A stretch of DNA of 39,491 nucleotides. Source: Anaerolineales bacterium (GTDB taxonomy: Bacteria > Chloroflexota > Anaerolineae > Anaerolineales > Villigracilaceae). Below, in pieces: positions 25,334 to 34,172 of the stretch. The position numbers were made by a program, and so were the translations under genes. The DNA is taken from positions 1-39,491 of the forward strand of contig JAFGCG010000113.1 of assembly GCA_016932715.1 (NCBI GenBank). Direction: 5' to 3'. The notes beneath the pieces were generated by a model. The model searched no databases. It saw nothing but the letters and a program-made list of their open reading frames with translations, and was not told the DNA's origin. Position 1 is the stretch's first letter; the number at the start of each line of letters is the position of its first letter.

Positions 25334-25335
25334 AT

Positions 25336-25983
25336 TTATCCCGACTTGAGAGATTTCAAGTGGGCGTGATCGTTCAATGTATCAAACGCCCAACGATGCT
25401 GGTATGGGAAATAAATGACACGCGCAAAGGCTGTGTTCTCAAAACGGAAGCGCACACCCGAGGGACCCGCGTGTGGAGCAACACCAATGATCGCATTCAT
25501 CATTTGATTTAGCAGACCCCCATGGGAAACGATCAGGTAATTGCCTGGAGTCCGGCGCAGCAGATCGTGCAGGGCTTGGCCCGCCCGCAGAAAGAGCGCC
25601 CAATCCCCCTCCCCTCCTCCGCCGACCGGATCATAAGGAGTCACATACGGAGGCTGAGGTCTGCTGCGGACTTCCTCGGCAGTGAGTCCCTCCATCTCGC
25701 CGATATGGCGCTCCATCAGCAGGGGCTGGAACTCCACCTCTGCATCCAAAGCGGAAGCAATGATCTCCGCCGTCTCCTTTGCGCGCACCAGAGGGCTTGC
25801 AATAATCAGATCGAACTTCATCCCCTCCGACTTCCAGCGCTCCGCCAAAAGCTGCGCCTGGGCGCGGCCCTTTTCCGTCAGCACATAGTCAGATTGCCCC
25901 TGCCAGCGCGTTTCGGCATTGCCCACGGATTCGCCATGCCGCAGGAACACAAAGGTGAAAACCGGTTTGTCCGGCGAACTCAT
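25336..25983 (-). CDS. Histidine phosphatase family protein (phosphoglycerate-mutase-like)
   Basis: A 215-residue protein with the RHGES motif at residues 15-19 holding the phosphorylated His. Other catalytic parts are ASPLVRAKETAEI, ERHIGEMEG and the second His in IVSHGGLLNQM. The family covers cofactor-dependent phosphoglycerate mutases and many broad phosphatases. The sequence does not show which, though a phosphatase is more likely at this length. Its start overlaps the stop of the upstream glycosyltransferase by 4 nt, and the reductase gene follows after 2 nt, so the three form one operon. Confidence 0.9.
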   Translation of the reverse strand: MSSPDKPVFTFVFLRHGESVGNAETRWQGQSDYVLTEKGRAQAQLLAERWKSEGMKFDLIIASPLVRAKETAEIIASALDAEVEFQPLLMERHIGEMEGLTAEEVRSRPQPPYVTPYDPVGGGGEGDWALFLRAGQALHDLLRRTPGNYLIVSHGGLLNQMMNAIIGVAPHAGPSGVRFRFENTAFARVIYFPYQHRWAFDTLNDHAHLKSLKSG

Positions 25984-26924
25984 TTCTTCCCCCTCTTGAG
26001 CAAATAGACCGGCCGGCGCTTGACCTCCTGGAAGATATAACCGACGTACACCCCAATAAAGCCGAGCAGGATCATCAATATGCCGCTTACGATCAGAATG
26101 ACGAACATGAGCGAGCTCCAGCCGGGCGCGAGGTTAGACGTGCGACCCGTCACCCAGAAGGAAAGCACATAGACGATCTCGAGCGCGGCAAGGCAGAAAA
26201 ACATGCCGCCGGCGCTCAAACCGATATAAAGCGGCATCAGGGAAAAGGAAAAGATGGCGTCCATGGCGAGGCGGAACATTTTGCCGAAGGAATACTTCGA
26301 TTTGCCCGCCAGGCGGTTCGTTTCGTGATAAGGCAGGATCACGCTGCGATACCCCATCCAGGAGATCATGCCGCGCAGGAAGCGGTGATACTCCGGCATG
26401 GACTTCAGCGCCTCGACGGCCTGGCGGCTCATCCCGCGGAAATCTGCAGCGCCCGGCAAAACAGACGTCCCGCTGATCCGGTTGATCAAGGCATAAAAGC
26501 CTGCGGAGGTCACTTTCTTGAACGAAAAGCGTTCTCCCTCCTCAATGCGCTGCGCCTGGACAATGTCATAGTCTTGTTTAAAAAGATCGATCATTTGCAG
26601 GATCATCTCGGGCGGGTGCTGACCATCCGCATCCAGGGTGATGACGAAATCCCCGCTCGCAGCGTCCAGGCCAGCCGTCAGAGCGGCCTGATGGCCAAAA
26701 TTCCGCGCCAACTCCAGCACGACAATCCGTTGATCTGCCTCTGCCAGCGCGGCGAGACATTTTGCCGTGTCATCGGTCGAGCCATCATCCACATAATAGA
26801 GCGTGAATTTGTGAGGCAGGCTGTCAATGACTTTACAAATATTGGCATGGGTCTGTTCGACGACCCCGGCCTCATTGAAAACCGGAATGACAAGGTCGAT
26901 CGTTGGCTGGTGTTCTGGAAACAT
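25980..26924 (-). CDS. Membrane-anchored family 2 glycosyltransferase (DPM1/GtrB type)
   Basis: A 314-residue GT2 enzyme. The N-terminal GT-A domain has DLVIPVFNEAGVVEQT, YVDDGSTDDT and the DADGQHPPE motif that binds the metal and sugar nucleotide. Two C-terminal membrane helices lie at about residues 228-255 and 262-292. This layout is typical of polyprenyl-phosphate sugar synthases such as GtrB, ArnC and YkoT, which load a sugar onto undecaprenyl phosphate. A 4-nt overlap with the following phosphatase gene indicates coupling. It is one of two GtrB-like enzymes in this window. Confidence 0.92.
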   Translation of the reverse strand: MFPEHQPTIDLVIPVFNEAGVVEQTHANICKVIDSLPHKFTLYYVDDGSTDDTAKCLAALAEADQRIVVLELARNFGHQAALTAGLDAASGDFVITLDADGQHPPEMILQMIDLFKQDYDIVQAQRIEEGERFSFKKVTSAGFYALINRISGTSVLPGAADFRGMSRQAVEALKSMPEYHRFLRGMISWMGYRSVILPYHETNRLAGKSKYSFGKMFRLAMDAIFSFSLMPLYIGLSAGGMFFCLAALEIVYVLSFWVTGRTSNLAPGWSSLMFVILIVSGILMILLGFIGVYVGYIFQEVKRRPVYLLKRGKK

Positions 26925-26969
26925 CGCAAGAATTCTACCACGCGGCGGAAATGATGCTTTGCCTGTGCC

Positions 26970-27000
26970 ATAGGCGATCCGCGATATGCTTATTGCCTAT
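26970..27000. repeat. Short intergenic palindrome
   Basis: ATAGGCGAT (26970-26978) pairs with ATTGCCTAT (26992-27000) at 8 of 9 positions. It is surrounded by further CGCGATA/TATCGCG words up to 27010. It lies between the end of the RffA-like gene and the start of the GT2 gene on the same strand, and may act as a terminator for the upstream operon, though without a T-run. Confidence 0.45.
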
Positions 27001-27015
27001 CGCGTATCGCAGAGA

Positions 27016-28155
27016 TTAGAACGAAAACCCCTGCAGGAGGTCGATCACCTGTTCCTGCTCGCCGCTGGTGAGCGAATTATGGAAAGGCAGCCGGATGAGC
27101 TGGTCACTGACACGCTCGGTCACGGGGCAGTCACCCTCTTTTCCGCCGAAACTCTGCCCCATGTCAGAGAGGTGCAATGGCAAATAATGGAAAACACTGT
27201 AAACTCCGCGCTCACGCAGATAAGCGATCAGGTTCTGTCGGATTTCGAGGCTGGGTAACAGCAGATGGAACATGTGATAGGACTGCTCGCAATGGTCGGG
27301 GATACAAGGCAACTGCACGACATGTGAACTCGCCCAGTCCCTGAGCCCGGCAGAATACATTTCCCAGGCTTGTTTGCGGTGCAACTGGATCCTGTCGCGC
27401 TGCTCGAACTGGGCAAATAAAAATGCAGCCAGAATATCAGAAGGCAGATAGGAGGAGCCAATATCGACCCAGGTGTACTTGTCGACCTGGCCGCGGAAAA
27501 ACCGCGCACGATTGGTGCCCTTCTCGCGGATAATCTCAGCCCGTTCCACCAGGACCGGGTCATTGATCAGCAGGGCGCCGCCCTCTCCGCTCGTGAAGTT
27601 CTTGGTCTCGTGAAAGGACTGGGAAGCCATACAGCCAAATGTCCCCAGATGTTTCCCTCTGTATTTGCCGAACAGGCCATGGGCATTGTCTTCCACCACC
27701 GGGATGTTATGGCGTGCGGCAATGTCCATGATGGGGTCCATCTCACAGCCCACACCCGCATAATGTACGGGGACGATCGCCTTTGTACGCGGCGTCAGCG
27801 CGGCTTCGAGCCGGGATTCATCCAAATTAAGGGTATCCGGCCGGATGTCCAGAAAGACTGGTTTGGCACCCCGCAGGACAAAGGCGTTCACCGTCGAGAC
27901 GAATGTAAAGTCCGGGAGAACGACCTCGTCGCCGGGCTGGATATCCAGCAAAATGGCAGCCATCTCCAGAGCGTGCGTGCACGAGGTGGTCAGCAATGCC
28001 TTCGGCACCCCAAGCTCCCCCTCCAGGAACGCGTGACATTTTTTCGTGAACGGTCCATCGCCCGAAATATGGCCGTTCTCGATGGCCTGCTTCATATATT
28101 CGAGTTCCCTGCCCACCAGGACAGGCCGGTTGAAATCTACATGTATTTCGGACAT
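27016..28155 (-). CDS. rffA: RffA/WecE-type dTDP-4-amino-4,6-dideoxygalactose transaminase
   Basis: A 379-residue PLP-dependent sugar aminotransferase of the DegT/DnrJ/EryC1 family. It has the RffA-like opening FNRPVLVGRELEYMKQAI, the GDEVVLPDFTFVSTVNAFVLRG substrate region, VEDNAHG, and the PLP lysine in SFHETKNFTSGEGGAL. The specific pattern ETKN and the overall length fit WecE/RffA, which aminates dTDP-4-keto-6-deoxyglucose to give dTDP-Fuc4N-type sugars. It is the last gene of the minus-strand glycan operon and lies 3 nt after the methyltransferase gene. The dTDP-sugar synthesis genes (rmlA, rmlB) are not in this window. Confidence 0.9.
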   Translation of the reverse strand: MSEIHVDFNRPVLVGRELEYMKQAIENGHISGDGPFTKKCHAFLEGELGVPKALLTTSCTHALEMAAILLDIQPGDEVVLPDFTFVSTVNAFVLRGAKPVFLDIRPDTLNLDESRLEAALTPRTKAIVPVHYAGVGCEMDPIMDIAARHNIPVVEDNAHGLFGKYRGKHLGTFGCMASQSFHETKNFTSGEGGALLINDPVLVERAEIIREKGTNRARFFRGQVDKYTWVDIGSSYLPSDILAAFLFAQFEQRDRIQLHRKQAWEMYSAGLRDWASSHVVQLPCIPDHCEQSYHMFHLLLPSLEIRQNLIAYLRERGVYSVFHYLPLHLSDMGQSFGGKEGDCPVTERVSDQLIRLPFHNSLTSGEQEQVIDLLQGFSF

Positions 28156-28158
28156 AGG

Positions 28159-28788
28159 CTAATCCTTGCGGACGATCAGGGTGAAATCGTAAAGGCGATA
28201 ATCGTGCAACAGCGCAACGTTTTTTGAAAATTTGCGCTTGCAGTAATCAAAAAGAACCATGGGGTCAGCATAATACAGATCCGGGCGCATCTTATCGGCA
28301 TCAGAATACTTCGTGAGAAAGTTACTGGAAAATCCACGCCGGCTCAGCCGGTCAAACTCGCCCAGGACACCCAGCACATATTCCGTCCAGTCCTCAAAGG
28401 ACTGCTCGCCACGAAAGTTGAAGATGCCGCTGGCAACTGTGTAATCACAGGCTGGCAATTGCGCTTTATCTGTAAAGAAAACACGCTTCAATTTCCCTGC
28501 GTGCGCCTGACGGGCAGTCTCAATGGCGCTTTCCAAAATGTCGTAACCGTAATAATCCGCATCCAACCCTTTGGCAACCAGATAATCCGCCAGGGCTCCA
28601 TAACCGCAGCCATAGTCCAAAAGGGAAAAGGTTTGGCTCTCGACAACCTGCAGCAACTGGTCGAAGCGAAGATTTTGCGAGGTTTCAGAATTCCAGTCAG
28701 AGCCGCGCGGCGACGCCCCATGCTCCTGAATGCGCTTGTCGAAATAGGATTTCACGTGCTCAAGGTTTGGAATTTTAGACATGGTCAC
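28159..28788 (-). CDS. Class I SAM-dependent methyltransferase
   Basis: A 209-residue methyltransferase. The SAM-binding motif I is LLDYGCGYGALADYL (about residues 57-71), followed by the acidic YYGYDILESAI strand end and the TVASGIFNF motif IV region. The C-terminal SSNFLTKYSDADKMRPDLYYADP resembles methyltransferases found in polysaccharide loci. The acceptor is likely an amino or hydroxyl group of the sugar made by the neighbouring aminotransferase, which is an inference from context. It overlaps the WbqC gene by 14 nt and precedes rffA by 3 nt. Confidence 0.85.
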   Translation of the reverse strand: MTMSKIPNLEHVKSYFDKRIQEHGASPRGSDWNSETSQNLRFDQLLQVVESQTFSLLDYGCGYGALADYLVAKGLDADYYGYDILESAIETARQAHAGKLKRVFFTDKAQLPACDYTVASGIFNFRGEQSFEDWTEYVLGVLGEFDRLSRRGFSSNFLTKYSDADKMRPDLYYADPMVLFDYCKRKFSKNVALLHDYRLYDFTLIVRKD

Positions 28789-29479
28789 CTTTGGAGGTAT
28801 AGCTGGATGCTTCAGGACCTGTCATAAAAAGCAGGTCCAAAATGCTCACGTGCGGATCAAATGGAGGATAGAGTTGCGGATATTCGGGGTAATTGTATTC
28901 CATGTATTCGAGTGTAATCCCGGCTGCGTCGAACTTTTCCTTTTCGATGTAATCGCTTGCCGAAGGTCCGCTAATATAATGAGTCGCCTCGACGGCTTGC
29001 AGTATCTGGATCAGGCGGTCGGTCTTCTGCCCATCGATCCCAGGGATCCGGGAAGAACGCAGAAAGCGTGTATGGGTGTTTCCCAGTTCACGCGCCAGTG
29101 CAACAGTGAAATCGATCGTAAAGTCTGCCAGGAATTCGTCGCGGCGCCGATAAAACGTCTCGAGCAGAGGCAGGTAGCGGTCGAAGTGAGGCGCTTTGGA
29201 ATATGAATGGAAGATGGCTTTCAGGTGAGCTTCGTTCCAGGGGCTATCCCATACGATGGGGATTTGACCGATCGGGATACTCTGCGTCTGCGCGCCGCGA
29301 CTGTACACAGGGATGGTCAGCCACTGCTTCCCATGGGAGGTCTTGATCTGATTCCGGTTACGCCAGCCGCGTTTATCGTATTGCACATCGTCGTAGAAAA
29401 CAAACAGGTCGGCGCGGAGAATCTGATCGAAATATCCCCGCCACGGAATGTAGGATGGCTGCAGAATAACAGCGTTCAC
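28775..29479 (-). CDS. WbqC family protein
   Basis: A 234-residue member of the WbqC-like family. It has the characteristic N-terminus AVILQPSYIPWRGYFDQI, the FVFYDDVQYDKRGWRNRNQIK phrase, and the Pro/Tyr-rich C-terminal segment YNYPEYPQLYPPFDPHVSILD. The family is widespread in O-antigen and capsule loci and remains biochemically poorly defined, possibly acyl or aminoacyl transfer to amino sugars. It overlaps the GT2 gene by 4 nt at its start and the methyltransferase by 14 nt at its end, fully within the glycan operon next to an amino-sugar aminotransferase. Confidence 0.92.
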   Translation of the reverse strand: MNAVILQPSYIPWRGYFDQILRADLFVFYDDVQYDKRGWRNRNQIKTSHGKQWLTIPVYSRGAQTQSIPIGQIPIVWDSPWNEAHLKAIFHSYSKAPHFDRYLPLLETFYRRRDEFLADFTIDFTVALARELGNTHTRFLRSSRIPGIDGQKTDRLIQILQAVEATHYISGPSASDYIEKEKFDAAGITLEYMEYNYPEYPQLYPPFDPHVSILDLLFMTGPEASSYTSKGDHV

Positions 29480-30387
29480 TTGCCCGCGACTTCCTGAACG
29501 ACATACGGCGGCCGATCCATGCTGCGATCGAACATGCGCGCCAGATACTCACCAAAAATACCCAGCGCGAAGAGTTGCGCGCCGCTGAACAGCGCAATAA
29601 TGGATGCAAGAAAAGGGAACCCCGGCAGACTGCCCGCCGTAAAATAAATGGTCAGGACATAGACAAACACGCCCAGCCCAAAGAGGGTCATGACAAAGCC
29701 GATCCAGCTCGCAAACCGCAGAGGCAGGGTGCTGTAGCCAATCAGGATCAGCATGGCGGTTCTGATCAACATGGTGAAGTTATAGTTCGTCCGACCCGCC
29801 TGCACTATATGGACCGGTACAGACGTAAAACGGGTCGTCCCCCAGGAAAGCAAAACGTCAAGGATCAGAGCGGGGCTTTGGAAGTTGACAAACGCCTCCC
29901 GCAGGCTGGTGCGGAAGGCTCGAAAGGCGGATACATTATGCACAGCCGGGAGACCGATCACTTTTGCCAGGATCCACTTGATGCCGGCAGTCATCAGGTT
30001 GCGCCAAAAACCCTGTGGGAGCTTGCGCGGCGCCCCATACACCACATCGTAGCCTTCCTCCAATTTCGCCAGCAGCAGGGGGATTTCTTCCGGCGGGTGT
30101 TGCAGATCCTGGTCCATGGTGACAGTGATCTCATACTGGGCAGCACGAACCCCGCATAATGTAGCGTTGTGCTGCCCATAGTTGCGCATCATGCAGATCC
30201 CCCGCACCCATTTGTAGTCGCGCACCAAATCCTGAATGAGCCGCCAGCTATGATCCGGGCTGCCATCATTGACAAGCACTACTTCATAGGCATCGGCGAA
30301 CGCAGGAAGCACCTGGCCTAATCGTTCGACCAACACGCCAAGAGTCTGTTCGCTGCGATAAACAGGTACGACGACTGAGACATTCAT
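29476..30387 (-). CDS. Family 2 glycosyltransferase with two membrane helices (GtrB/ArnC type)
   Basis: A 303-residue enzyme with the GT-A motifs SVVVPVYRSEQTL, VLVNDGSPDHSW and MDQDLQHPPEE. Two C-terminal membrane helices lie at about residues 215-245 and 255-282. It resembles undecaprenyl-phosphate glycosyl- or aminoarabinose-transferases and is only distantly similar to the second GtrB-like enzyme at 25980-26924. It probably charges the lipid carrier with the sugar used by the polytopic protein encoded 17 nt upstream. It overlaps the WbqC gene by 4 nt, so translation is coupled along the operon. Confidence 0.92.
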   Translation of the reverse strand: MNVSVVVPVYRSEQTLGVLVERLGQVLPAFADAYEVVLVNDGSPDHSWRLIQDLVRDYKWVRGICMMRNYGQHNATLCGVRAAQYEITVTMDQDLQHPPEEIPLLLAKLEEGYDVVYGAPRKLPQGFWRNLMTAGIKWILAKVIGLPAVHNVSAFRAFRTSLREAFVNFQSPALILDVLLSWGTTRFTSVPVHIVQAGRTNYNFTMLIRTAMLILIGYSTLPLRFASWIGFVMTLFGLGVFVYVLTIYFTAGSLPGFPFLASIIALFSGAQLFALGIFGEYLARMFDRSMDRPPYVVQEVAGK

Positions 30388-30404
30388 AGGGACACAATTT
30401 TACA

Positions 30405-31829
30405 TCATGGTGCAAGCGGCGGTGCAGAAATTTCTATATCATAAAACTTGCTGTAACATATATTTTGATAATACTTTGGATTGTCTGTCGGATATTGTGC
30501 TCCTGCCCAGTTCTTCATCGCCGGAATCTTAATCTCGGACAGCCCGGATTTTTTAGCCTCTTTAATCTCCGCATCCACTCGATCCCATTTTTGAGCGAAT
30601 GAAATATGTTCCGCGCGCATGGCATAAAGGGTTTGAAAAGTATGATAAGAGGAAAAAACAATCAAGCTGCAAGCAACCACGAACAAAGTGGATGACAATG
30701 GAAATCCGTCTGTAATGCGGCCCGTCAGCCATTCCCCGAAGACAAAGCCTGAAGACAAAAGACCCAAGACCAGAAAAAAAGAAGAGACGATCAAAGCGCG
30801 CGCAGGAGGCGGCTCAGACGTTCCATAAACGGCAGGAGGAAAACACACGAAAGCCAAAAAGAAACCCGCCAAAAGAAAGACCAACGCCCACCAGCCACGA
30901 GCTGCCATGACGCCCTCTGCCCGATTCATGCTCATGCCCAGCCAGACCGCGCCAAGCGTGCCGCCCAGTACCGTTGTGAGCATAGTAGGAGAACTGAAAA
31001 TGTCGTACAGAAAAGTGAGATATCCTACCGAGGCAATTCTCAAGATTGTAAAGATCCCAGGCGGAGCAGGAAAAAATGACTGACGGATCGAATTTCCCGG
31101 TGCAAGAACCATGACAATCAAAGAACAAAGTGCACCCAAAAGACCGGCGCTTAGAAAAAGAACAGAGGCATCTTTCCTGTTGAACTTTGATGCCAACCAC
31201 CTGATCCCTGCCATGCCAGCCAGAAGAACAACAAGAATCGGTGTAAAGGTTTCACTGAAACCACCCGTAAAAAATGCAAGTCCAAAACCAATAAACAACC
31301 AGACTCCGATCCGAGTACGGTCCACAGACGAAGTAATGAAGTGATAATAAAGAGCAAAATATAGCATCACCAAAATAAGGGGAGACAGGTAACTCCTTAC
31401 TCCTCCCCACCAAAACAGTGATTGTGAAATATCCGGACTAATCCCCAGCGTGGTAAATACCAGAAAGACTCCCAACAAAAGCATACAGAAAGGGTTGGAG
31501 GGGGAATATCCCCTAAAATGGAATACCTCTTTTACGGCAAGGGTTGTAAACCCCAGCCATAGTATTAAAAAGATAAAAGTATGAAAAGGAAAGCCTTCCG
31601 ACCCAAAAAGCGATAGAAGCCAATCTGCGACATTGGCTGAAAAACGACCATGCCAAGTCCTGTACCAAAACCAAATCGACCGCAGAAGACCCAGACGCTG
31701 TGCCTGATACATGGAACAATAATCGTCACTAAGCATCCGATTAAAAATTCCAATATACATATAGAATCCGATGACGATGCTGGGAGGAATTAAAATTCCT
31801 AGAACAGCCACACTATTCCGTCGCGTCAT
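30405..31829 (-). CDS. Polytopic membrane protein, DUF6056/GT-C-like
   Basis: A 474-residue protein with about ten to eleven membrane helices. An Asp-Asp pair in the first extracytoplasmic loop (NRMLSDDYC, about residues 30-38) is followed by a helical WYRTWHGRF segment. This is the arrangement of GT-C glycosyltransferases that use lipid-linked sugars, and the overall look fits DUF6056. The C-terminal soluble tail is short. Codon use is visibly more A/T-rich than in the flanking genes, which may indicate transfer. Its ATG overlaps the glpD stop by 4 nt (ATGA). With the downstream GtrB-like enzyme it could form a pair like Gtr glucosylation systems. That is inference. Confidence 0.72.
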   Translation of the reverse strand: MTRRNSVAVLGILIPPSIVIGFYMYIGIFNRMLSDDYCSMYQAQRLGLLRSIWFWYRTWHGRFSANVADWLLSLFGSEGFPFHTFIFLILWLGFTTLAVKEVFHFRGYSPSNPFCMLLLGVFLVFTTLGISPDISQSLFWWGGVRSYLSPLILVMLYFALYYHFITSSVDRTRIGVWLFIGFGLAFFTGGFSETFTPILVVLLAGMAGIRWLASKFNRKDASVLFLSAGLLGALCSLIVMVLAPGNSIRQSFFPAPPGIFTILRIASVGYLTFLYDIFSSPTMLTTVLGGTLGAVWLGMSMNRAEGVMAARGWWALVFLLAGFFLAFVCFPPAVYGTSEPPPARALIVSSFFLVLGLLSSGFVFGEWLTGRITDGFPLSSTLFVVACSLIVFSSYHTFQTLYAMRAEHISFAQKWDRVDAEIKEAKKSGLSEIKIPAMKNWAGAQYPTDNPKYYQNICYSKFYDIEISAPPLAP

Positions 31830-33517
31830 AACCGGACCCCATGCCGGTCTGCCAGCATGGACAGGGTGTGCTGCACCTCGGCGGCCTTCTGTTCTTCATT
31901 CCAGCCAAGGGGATTGCCCAGGACTTTTGCCAGTTCCTCCAGCATCTCGCGGGTGAGGCGGCCCAGCATGGCAAGCATGGAACGCCGCAGCAAAAAATCG
32001 TCCAGGTGGCAGACTTTTTCATGCTGCACAAGGAAGATGATCTCACGGAGCGAAAAATCAGGCAATGTCTTCACAATAAAGTCGGTGCCGCCGTTCATGT
32101 AGGTGGCGATCGCTTCCGCACGCGTGCCATAGCGGTCGAACAAGGCTTTTACTCGTTCACGCGCCACCCCGGTCCAGGCAGACAAGCTTTCGATATGGCG
32201 CTTGACCTCGCCGGCATCGATTGGATAGCCGCGCCCGCCACCGATCGGCAGGGAACGCGTATCTTTTTGGCGGGATAAACCGAGATACGCCAGCGCTTTA
32301 TCCGTTACCTGCTCGGAGAAGAGGCGGAAGGAGGTCCACTTGCCGCCCACGAGCGAATAGATCGGGAAGCGCAGATTGGTCCAATCGCCGCTCAGGACTT
32401 CGATGCTGTGGTCGCGCGAGATTTGGGAAACAGCCTTTGTCGTGGAACGCGGCAGCGGGCGAACGCCCGAGAATTGGAAAATGACGTCTGCGCGCGTCAC
32501 GCTCAGGCTGGGGAAGATCCGGCGCGTCAACTTCAGGAAATAGTCGATCTCTTCATCCGTACAATAGGCATCATCCGGATGCTCCACAGGGATGTCGGAT
32601 GTGCCGATCAACACGCAGTCATAGAGCGGGAAGATGAGCACAATCCGCCCATCTTCATTCTCAAAGAAGAATTCGTTCTCGCCGATGGCTGCGCGAAGTT
32701 CAGGGTGCCTGACAACGATATGGGAACCCTTTGTGCCGCCGATAAAACTGGTGGACAGACCCAGTTTGCGATTCGTGAAATCGATCCAGGGACCGGCCGC
32801 GTTGATGACGAGCTTCGGATGCACGTCGTAATTGTTATCCGTGAGTTCATCGCGCAGGATGATGGTATCGCCCATTCCGCCCACCATGCTCACGTAGTTG
32901 AGCGCACGTGCATTGGGGTTTTCGGCTTCCGCGTCGAGGACCAACTCGACGCCCAGGCGTTCCGGCTGCAGGATGGCGCCTTCATAGTAAACAGCCGTGT
33001 TGATGATTTTCGCGCTCAGGTATTTCCACTTTGCAAGTGACTTTTTTCGTGAGAGGAATTGGTGCTTCGGAACGGTACGCTGCTTTCCCGTGTACGCGTC
33101 GTACATCATCAAACCAAGCTTGATGACAATCGAGCCGCGTTCGGAAGGTTTCTCCAGTTTTCCAAAAAACTTGAGCGGGGCATTGAGCAAGCCGGAGAGC
33201 CGCTTAAAAATGGGGATCGCGGTGGGCAGCGACTTGACAATATGCGGCGCGTTCTGCAATAAGCGGTTGCGTTCCCCCACCGTTTCACGGACAAGATGGA
33301 ATTCCCCGTTTTCAAGGTGGTGAATCTCGCCGTGCGCCATGTGCGAAGAGGCAGCGCTCGCGCCCGAACAAAAATCGCCTTTCTCCACCAGCAGGACATC
33401 CACCCCATTTAAAGCCAGATCGCGGAATGTGCCAATGCCGTTGATCCCCCCGCCGACGATCAAAACGGAGACATCGGGTTTATTTTTGAGAGCAGAGAAG
33501 ATTTCTTTGCGATTCAT
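31826..33517 (-). CDS. glpD: Glycerol-3-phosphate dehydrogenase, GlpD type
   Basis: A 563-residue FAD enzyme that oxidises glycerol 3-phosphate to dihydroxyacetone phosphate and passes electrons to quinone. Motifs are the N-terminal GGGINGIGTFRDLALNG, the GDFCSGASAASSHMAHGEIHHLE flavin region, NAAGPWID, the GTKGSHIVV core and VRPLPRS, and a DAO_C-type C-terminal domain ending near residue 540. Length is normal. It starts at ATG 33517. Its TGA overlaps the ATG of the polytopic membrane protein gene by 4 nt, so a glycerol enzyme heads what is otherwise a glycan operon. A separate GlpA-type enzyme lies at 37599-38777. Confidence 0.93.
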   Translation of the reverse strand: MNRKEIFSALKNKPDVSVLIVGGGINGIGTFRDLALNGVDVLLVEKGDFCSGASAASSHMAHGEIHHLENGEFHLVRETVGERNRLLQNAPHIVKSLPTAIPIFKRLSGLLNAPLKFFGKLEKPSERGSIVIKLGLMMYDAYTGKQRTVPKHQFLSRKKSLAKWKYLSAKIINTAVYYEGAILQPERLGVELVLDAEAENPNARALNYVSMVGGMGDTIILRDELTDNNYDVHPKLVINAAGPWIDFTNRKLGLSTSFIGGTKGSHIVVRHPELRAAIGENEFFFENEDGRIVLIFPLYDCVLIGTSDIPVEHPDDAYCTDEEIDYFLKLTRRIFPSLSVTRADVIFQFSGVRPLPRSTTKAVSQISRDHSIEVLSGDWTNLRFPIYSLVGGKWTSFRLFSEQVTDKALAYLGLSRQKDTRSLPIGGGRGYPIDAGEVKRHIESLSAWTGVARERVKALFDRYGTRAEAIATYMNGGTDFIVKTLPDFSLREIIFLVQHEKVCHLDDFLLRRSMLAMLGRLTREMLEELAKVLGNPLGWNEEQKAAEVQHTLSMLADRHGVRL

Positions 33518-33532
33518 GTATCAGGTTCCAGG

Positions 33533-33585
33533 TTTCAGGTGTCAAGTACCAGGTTATCAAGGAACCTGACGCCTGACACCTGAAA
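33533..33585. repeat. Intergenic hairpin repeat upstream of glpD
   Basis: TTTCAGGTGTCA (33533-33544) pairs perfectly with TGACACCTGAAA (33574-33585), and further CAGGTTCC/GGAACCTG words are nested inside. It sits 16 nt upstream of the glpD start, so it would lie in the glpD leader RNA. The rest of the 250-nt glpD-arsR gap holds the arsR operators and nothing else I can recognise. Confidence 0.6.
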
Positions 33586-33725
33586 ACGTGACACTTTATT
33601 CGACTTATGAAATGAGGTATGACAGCCTTCTTCCAACCTGAGTATAACTTCTTTCGCCTCCATTTTATAACAAAATCCCGCCCGGGTTCGGGGAAGTTCA
33701 ACAGCCAAAAGAGTGACAATTGTCA

Positions 33726-33773
33726 TATTCATTTTCCTGAATACGACAGTACAATACATTCAGGGTTATGAAT
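33726..33773 (+). promoter_or_regulatory. Paired ArsR-type operators at the arsR promoter
   Basis: Two dyads share the same half-sites and spacing: TATTCA-N6-TGAATA (33726-33743) and ATTCA-N6-TGAAT (33758-33773). The left half-sites are 31 bp apart, about three helical turns. Between them lies TACAAT (33750-33755), a plausible -10 box. The second dyad covers the ATG of the ArsR gene at 33768. Binding there would block transcription start, as expected for autorepression. Confidence 0.65.
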
Positions 33774-34172
33774 ATGAAAAACCATCCCATCCTTCAGGTC
33801 TCCGAAAAAATCGCCGAACCGCTGCAAGCCATTGCCTCGACGCAGCGTATCGCCCTCCTGCTTGTCATTGGTAACGGTGAGGTTTGTGTTTGCCACCTTG
33901 AAACTGCACTGGGCTGGAGACAGGCGTACATTTCACAACACTTGATGGCATTACGCAAAGCGGGTATTTTGCAGGACAGGCGTGAGGGCCGCTACGTTTT
34001 TTACCGGCTGAAAGACGCCTCGCTCCTGGACCTGATCACTGCTTCCGCCCGCCTGAGCGGACTCTCGGCCGAATCCATTTCCGCGCTCATCAACACGGAG
34101 ATCAATCCCTCGTGTGAATGTCCGCAGTGTTCGCCAGTATTGATTTCCGTCGAAAACGTGAAAACAGCATGA
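33768..34172 (+). CDS. ArsR/SmtB family metal-sensing repressor
   Basis: A 134-residue winged-helix repressor. The N-terminal helices end in IASTQRIALLLVIGNGE. The alpha3 metal site reads CVCHLE, like the ELCVCDL motif of arsenic sensors. The recognition helix is WRQAYISQHLMALRKAGIL, and the wing is DRREGRYVFYRL. A second cysteine cluster, PSCECPQC, lies near the C-terminus and could bind a soft metal. Translation starts at ATG 33768 or 33774 (MNMKN). It overlaps the next gene by 4 nt, and two inverted-repeat operators surround its own promoter. Confidence 0.93.
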   Translation: MNMKNHPILQVSEKIAEPLQAIASTQRIALLLVIGNGEVCVCHLETALGWRQAYISQHLMALRKAGILQDRREGRYVFYRLKDASLLDLITASARLSGLSAESISALINTEINPSCECPQCSPVLISVENVKTA

